From assembly GCA_023251515.1 (NCBI GenBank), contig JAHEYQ010000029.1, forward strand, positions 1-57,545: 57,545 nt of DNA, given 5' to 3'. Shown here one piece after another: positions 53,447 to 57,545 of this stretch (its first letter is position 1; the number at the start of each line of letters is the position of its first letter). The notes under the pieces are model-generated. The model saw only the letters and a list, made by a program, of their open reading frames with translations. It was not told where the DNA came from and did no database searches. The DNA is from Bacteroidales bacterium (GTDB taxonomy: Bacteria > Bacteroidota > Bacteroidia > Bacteroidales > JACABE01). A program made the position numbers and the translations under genes.

Positions 53447-55660
53447 TTAACTCCCCAATTCCAGCTGATTTTTTACCAGTTCATAATATGCTCCTCTTTT
53501 TTCGGTAAGTTGCTGATGATTTCCGCTTTCGATAAGTTTACCTTTGTCAAGAACAATAATCTGGTCGGCATTTTTAACGGTGCTTAAGCGATGGGCTACA
53601 ACAACTACCGTTTTGCCAACAAAAAACTCTGAAAGATTTTGCATGATTACTTTTTCGTTATTGGCATCCAAAGCATTGGTAGCTTCGTCGAAGAATATAA
53701 ATTCAGGGTTTTTGTAAACTGCACGGGCTATTAATATACGCTGTTTTTGCCCCTGACTGATACCGCTTCCCTCCTGCCCAATTTTGGTATTGTAGCCCAA
53801 AGGCAGACTTTCAACAAATTCCTGAATATTGGCAACTTTTACGGCATTAAATAATCTTTCTTTGTCAATAACTTCTTCGCCTGTTGCAATATTCTGGGCT
53901 ATGCTTTCGGAAAAGATAAAACCATCCTGCATAACAGCTCCACATCGTGCCCGCCAGCTATGTGTATTGAAATTAAAAAGATTGATATCACCTACTTTTA
54001 TTTCACCCAGATTGGGTTGATAGAATCCCAGAAGCAATTTTACCAATGTAGTTTTTCCGCTTCCGCTGGCTCCAACTATTGCCGTTATTTTTCCCGATGG
54101 AATATTCATATCAATCTGAGTGAGAACATCGGGCGAATTGGGTCCTTCGTATCTGAACGACAAATTATTTATATTTATATCGGTATTTTGTGGTATTATC
54201 GAAATATGCGGCGATGCAGACGATTCTTCGTCCTGTTTCAGATGTATTTCGCCCAATCGTTCGAGACTGATACGTGCATCCTGCCACGATTGGATAAAGC
54301 TGATTAATTGCTCAACCGGCGAACTGATTTGTCCTATAATATATATCACTGCCATCATCATACCCAGTGTCATTTGTCCGCTGACTACCGCCCGCGCTGC
54401 AATAAAACTGATGATAATATTGGTAGTCTGATTAAAAAAGAAAGAACCGATTTGCTGATATTGCCCCAAAGCCAGACTTCGCATGCTGATATGAAATAAA
54501 CCGGCTTGTATGCGTTCCCATTTCCAGCGTTTTTGCTTTTCGCAATTATTGAGCTTTATTTCCTGCATGCCGGTAATAAGCTGAATGAGATTGCTTTGGT
54601 TTTCGGATGCTTTGGTAAAGCGTTTGAAATCGAGTTGACGGCGTTTTTTCATAAAAAGGAAAATCCAACCGATATAAAGCAGGGTTCCGAGGATAAAAAT
54701 GGCAAAGATACCCAAATCGAACCAGGCAAGTACAGCTCCGAATACAATCAGATTGATAAGCGAAAACAATGTGCTGAGCGATGTTCCGGTAAGGAAGGTT
54801 TCGATGCGGTTGTGGTCGCCGATGCGTTGAAGAATATCTCCAATCATTTTTGTATCGAAATATCCGATGGGTAATTTCATTAGTTTTATCAGGAAATCGG
54901 ATATAAGACTGATATTGATACGGGTGCTGATGTGCAACAATATCCAGCTTCGGATAAATTCGACCGAAAGCCGGCTGAGCAACAATACAATCTGGGCTAT
55001 CATTACCAAAGTTATAAACCCGAGATTACGCGATGCTATACCTTTATCAACAATGCTTTGTGTGAGAAAAGGAAATATAAGTTGCAGCAAACTTCCCAGC
55101 AACATTCCCAAAATTAATTGGGTAATGTATTTGCGATAAGGTTTCAGATAACTTAATAAATAGCTTAATCGTGTTTTGTCGGTTTGTTCGTCGGCAATAT
55201 TATAAAAATCGGGACTGGGTTCGAGCAGCAGGGCAATTCCTTTGTCGTCTCCTTCTTTTTTAGTGCTGAGCCATCCGGCTATAAATTCTTCTTTGGTATA
55301 AGCAATCAATCCATGACCGGGGTCGGCTACATATATGTAATGCTTTTCATTTCCTGATATGCTTTTTTTCTTCTTAATTTTATATACAACTACGAAATGA
55401 TTTTGTTTCCAGTGGGCAATGCAGGGCAAAGGAATTTCGGTGCTAAGTTGCTGATAGTTTACGGTTACACCTATGGTTCGGAAACCGATAGATTCGGCAG
55501 CATCACTAATACCAAGCATAGAAACACCCGAACGCGACAAGAAACAACGTTCGCGAAGATTTTCGAGTGTATAATTTTTACCATAAAACTTTGCAAGCAT
55601 CCGCAGGCACGAAGGCCCGCAATCCATTGCATCCAATTGTTTGTAAAACGGAAATCCCAT
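53447..55660 (-). CDS. C39-peptidase ABC exporter (bacteriocin/peptide type)
   Basis: A 737-residue inner-membrane exporter. The N-terminal peptidase C39 domain (residues ~1-140) has the catalytic Cys in DAMDCGPSCLRMLAKFYG and the His in PCIAHWKQNHFVVVYKI. Such domains cut precursor peptides after a GG leader during export. Six membrane helices follow (about residues 165-455), then the ATPase with Walker A GASGSGKTTLVKLL, signature GISQGQKQR, Walker B FIFFDEATNALD and H-loop VVVVAHRLSTV. No GG-leader peptide gene, adaptor or modification enzyme is recognisable nearby, so the cargo is unknown. A promoter lies at 55680-55687, and tandem array 4 lies between it and the divergent SGNH gene. Confidence 0.94.
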   Translation of the reverse strand: MGFPFYKQLDAMDCGPSCLRMLAKFYGKNYTLENLRERCFLSRSGVSMLGISDAAESIGFRTIGVTVNYQQLSTEIPLPCIAHWKQNHFVVVYKIKKKKSISGNEKHYIYVADPGHGLIAYTKEEFIAGWLSTKKEGDDKGIALLLEPSPDFYNIADEQTDKTRLSYLLSYLKPYRKYITQLILGMLLGSLLQLIFPFLTQSIVDKGIASRNLGFITLVMIAQIVLLLSRLSVEFIRSWILLHISTRINISLISDFLIKLMKLPIGYFDTKMIGDILQRIGDHNRIETFLTGTSLSTLFSLINLIVFGAVLAWFDLGIFAIFILGTLLYIGWIFLFMKKRRQLDFKRFTKASENQSNLIQLITGMQEIKLNNCEKQKRWKWERIQAGLFHISMRSLALGQYQQIGSFFFNQTTNIIISFIAARAVVSGQMTLGMMMAVIYIIGQISSPVEQLISFIQSWQDARISLERLGEIHLKQDEESSASPHISIIPQNTDININNLSFRYEGPNSPDVLTQIDMNIPSGKITAIVGASGSGKTTLVKLLLGFYQPNLGEIKVGDINLFNFNTHSWRARCGAVMQDGFIFSESIAQNIATGEEVIDKERLFNAVKVANIQEFVESLPLGYNTKIGQEGSGISQGQKQRILIARAVYKNPEFIFFDEATNALDANNEKVIMQNLSEFFVGKTVVVVAHRLSTVKNADQIIVLDKGKLIESGNHQQLTEKRGAYYELVKNQLELGS

Positions 55661-55679
55661 ATCGATAAATTGTGATGTT

Positions 55680-55687
55680 CAAAAGTA
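55680..55687 (-). promoter_or_regulatory. Promoter -7 element of the C39 ABC exporter
   Basis: The minus strand reads TACTTTTG (next base A), about 20 bases before the ATG at 55660. Confidence 0.55.
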
Positions 55688-55839
55688 TTAATTTTTGACT
55701 AATTGAAGAAATTTATTTTAATGCCAATATTTATCACTAAAGATCTTTATACCAAAACCCGAAAATAAACCAAAAAATATCTGAAATTATAACTACAAGA
55801 CAAAAAATGATTTTTGAATTGTTACGGAAAGCTAAATTT

Positions 55840-56115
55840 CATACAAAAAACGTCTTTGAATATTTACGATAAGAAACTTTAGATGCAAGAAATGTTCTCG
55901 ATAGTTTACGAGAAGGAATTTTAAGTGCAAGAAATGTCTTCGATAGTTTACGAGAAGGAACTTTAGGTGCAAGAAATGTTCTCGTATGTTTACGGGAAAG
56001 AATTTTAGGTGCAAGAAACATCCTCGTATGTTTACGAGGATGAATTTTAAGTACAAGAAACATCCTCGTATGTTTACGAGAATGAATTTTAGGTGCAAGA
56101 AATGTCCTCGCAAAC
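55840..56115. repeat. Tandem array 4: seven 42-bp units with internal inverted repeat
   Basis: The conserved TTTACG occurs at 55863, 55905, 55947, 55989, 56031 and 56073, exactly 42 bases apart; the seventh position (56115) is replaced by the first unit of array 5. The unit is TTTTAGGTGCAAGAAATG plus TTCTCGATAGTTTACGAGAAGGAA. CTCG and CGAG form a stem around the AT-rich middle. Frame-keeping length makes the minus strand read as a false 14-residue repeat protein (HLKFILVNIRGCFL). Confidence 0.92.
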
Positions 56116-56256
56116 TGTCGGGAAGGAATCTACTCAGTATTTTTCATTATTCCAGTTGTCGGGAAGGAATCTACTCAGTATTTTTCATTATTCTAGTTGT
56201 CGGGAAGGAATCTACTCAGTATTTTTCATTTTTCCAGCTGTCGGGAAAGAATCTAC
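56116..56256. repeat. Tandem array 5: four 41-bp units fused to array 4
   Basis: TGTCGGGAAGGAATCTACTC starts at 56116, 56157, 56198 and 56239 (41-base spacing), each followed by AGTATTTTTCATTATTCCAGT. The switch from array 4 occurs at the same position within the unit, and both share the CG(A/G)GAAGGAAT core. Confidence 0.9.
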
Positions 56257-56301
56257 TAAAATATTACAAAAAAACAAATTAATAAGCAACGCAAAACGGT
56301 T

Positions 56302-56310
56302 TATCTTTGT
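56302..56310 (+). promoter_or_regulatory. Promoter -7 element of the SGNH/PKD gene
   Basis: TATCTTTGT, an exact TAnnTTTG(C/T) match, about 38 bases before the ATG at 56348. Confidence 0.7.
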
Positions 56311-56347
56311 CATATTATTTTACATAAATATATATTTTACCAACATT

Positions 56348-57545
56348 ATGATCAGAAAAGCCGGACTTTTTATATTGTTTTTCTTTTGCATTATCAATTT
56401 GCAAAGCCAATCAAAACGAATATTATTTTTAGGAAACAGCTATACTTACGTAAACGATTTGCCTCAAACCCTTGCCAATGTGGCGGTATCTGCCGGCAAA
56501 AACCTGAACTTCGACAGCAATGCTCCGGGTGGTTATACATTGCAGGGACATTCAACCAACGCAACATCGCTGGCAAAAATAGCTGCCGGAAACTGGGATT
56601 TTGTGGTTTTGCAGGAACAAAGTCAGCTTCCGTCATTTCCCGACTTTCAGGTTCTAGCCGAAGTTTTTCCTTATGCACGCACACTCGATAGTTTGATAAC
56701 TGCAAGCAATCCATGTACCGAAACCATTTTCTTTATGACATGGGGACGCAAAAACGGCGATGCTTCCAATTGTGCTTCATGGCCACCGGTTTGTACTTAC
56801 GAAGGAATGGACAGCCTCTTAAACTTACGTTACACAATGATGGCCGACAGCAATAATGCTTTGGTTTCTCCAGTTGGAGCATTGTGGAGATATATCCGCC
56901 AGAATTACCCCCAGATAGAACTTTACCAATCAGACGAAAGCCATCCTTCCGAAGCCGGAACTTATGCCGCCGCCTGTTGTTTCTATACCATCATCTTCCG
57001 CGATGACCCTACGCTTATTAACTTTAATTCAACACTTAGCAATATAGATGCTACCAATATAAAGAACGCATGCAAGCAAATTGTTTACAATAATTTGCTC
57101 CATTTTCATGTTGGAGAATACGATCCGCATGCAAATTTCAGCTATCAATCTATGGGAAGTCAGCTTAATTTTACAAATACCTCTGTAAATGCCATTAATT
57201 ATAAATGGATATTTGGCGATGGCAACATTTCAACCAATGCCAATCCAACACACACCTATGCTGCATCAGGAATTTATCAGGTAAAACTTATAGCCGAAAG
57301 TTGTGGGATGCAGGATAGCATTTCGCAAAACATCAATGTTATTTCTACAGAAATTAATTCAATTACAGAAGATAAAACATTGCAGATTTATCCCAATCCG
57401 GCACAAAATGAAATTACAATAAACAACGGTAATAACAATCAAGCAGTAAAATATAAAATTACAGATATTACAGGAAAAGAAATCCTAAACGGAATACTTG
57501 AACAAAACATTTCAAAAATCAATATTGCATCGTTGCCCGAAGGTT
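56348..57545 (+). CDS. T9SS-exported DUF4886/SGNH hydrolase with PKD domain (3' end cut by window)
   Basis: The frame runs from an ATG at 56348 off the right edge; 399 codons are visible. After a signal peptide (LFILFFFCIINLQSQ), SGNH block I is RILFLGNSYTYVNDLPQTLA and block V is QSDESHPSEAGTYAAACC. A PKD domain follows (YKWIFGDGNISTNANPTHTY), then the start of a T9SS type A sorting domain (LQIYPNPAQNEITINNGNNN ... INIASLPEG). Architecture and motifs closely follow gene 28627-29892, so these are paralogues. Only about 20-25 residues of the sorting domain should be missing. It is divergent from the C39 exporter and has its own promoter. Confidence 0.92.
   Translation, partial: MIRKAGLFILFFFCIINLQSQSKRILFLGNSYTYVNDLPQTLANVAVSAGKNLNFDSNAPGGYTLQGHSTNATSLAKIAAGNWDFVVLQEQSQLPSFPDFQVLAEVFPYARTLDSLITASNPCTETIFFMTWGRKNGDASNCASWPPVCTYEGMDSLLNLRYTMMADSNNALVSPVGALWRYIRQNYPQIELYQSDESHPSEAGTYAAACCFYTIIFRDDPTLINFNSTLSNIDATNIKNACKQIVYNNLLHFHVGEYDPHANFSYQSMGSQLNFTNTSVNAINYKWIFGDGNISTNANPTHTYAASGIYQVKLIAESCGMQDSISQNINVISTEINSITEDKTLQIYPNPAQNEITINNGNNNQAVKYKITDITGKEILNGILEQNISKINIASLPEG

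Noticed and set aside
53447..55660. Defective ABC signature (ISQGQ instead of LSGGQ)
   Set aside because: This variant is, as far as I know, usual in Bacteroidota C39 exporters, and all other ATPase motifs are intact.
55832..56113. Repeat protein gene on the minus strand (93 residues, 14-residue repeats)
   Set aside because: The frame stays open only because the DNA unit is 42 bp, a multiple of three. There is no signal peptide, promoter or start context. The same reasoning removes the frame at 16921-17241.

Overview
The window is a piece of an AT-rich chromosome from a member of the Bacteroidota. Several independent signs point there. Eight secreted proteins end in a type IX secretion (T9SS) type A sorting domain. 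There are LruC-domain, DUF2339 and GldI-like FKBP proteins. More than a dozen genes are preceded by the Bacteroidota -7 promoter element TAnnTTTG(C/T). Genus and species cannot be read from the sequence. No rRNA, tRNA or CRISPR was recognised.

Layout. 1-8.4 kb: a possible transposase start at the left edge, a DUF2339 membrane protein with a small lipoprotein, leucyl-tRNA synthetase, and a T9SS-exported repeat protein. 8.2-16.1 kb: a tandem-repeat array, a LamG/LruC lipoprotein, and a tripartite RND efflux operon (adaptor, pump, TolC-like channel). 16.1-20.8 kb is the accessory region. It holds a 140-bp direct repeat in two copies, a 42-bp tandem array, two genes of unknown function, and a DUF4062 protein (a type often found in defence loci). 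The last two of these genes are each followed by the same 25-nt stem-loop. 20.8-25.9 kb: queE, an OmpA/PD40 envelope protein, a polysaccharide deacetylase and an alpha/beta-hydrolase lipoprotein. 26-32 kb: five tightly packed T9SS cargo genes (C-type lectin, Ycf48-like propeller, two DUF4886/SGNH hydrolases and another repeat protein). 32.2-42.7 kb is mostly housekeeping: ndk, an NrnA-like DHH phosphoesterase with two FKBP lipoproteins, a fused aconitase-family dehydratase, a methyltransferase, a DEAD-box helicase, a SlyD-like isomerase and a DUF998 protein. 42.7-43.5 kb has no gene: it holds eleven 43-bp repeats and a MITE/REP-like nested palindrome. 43.5-55.7 kb, all on the minus strand: a class A PBP, an M48 protease, a YdcF-like protein, a VWA-like membrane protein, FabG, a pair of paralogous membrane proteins bracketed by copies of the 3' end of an HD-domain gene, that HD gene, and a C39-peptidase ABC exporter. 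55.8-57.5 kb: a mosaic tandem array, then a third SGNH/PKD/T9SS gene cut by the window edge.

The themes that connect the genes are envelope construction and protein export. The most unusual content is non-coding. Five arrays of 41-43-bp units sit in four intergenic gaps, and every unit carries a short inverted repeat. There are also the shared covarying stem-loop in the accessory region and a small insertion that seems to have recreated the end of the HD gene.
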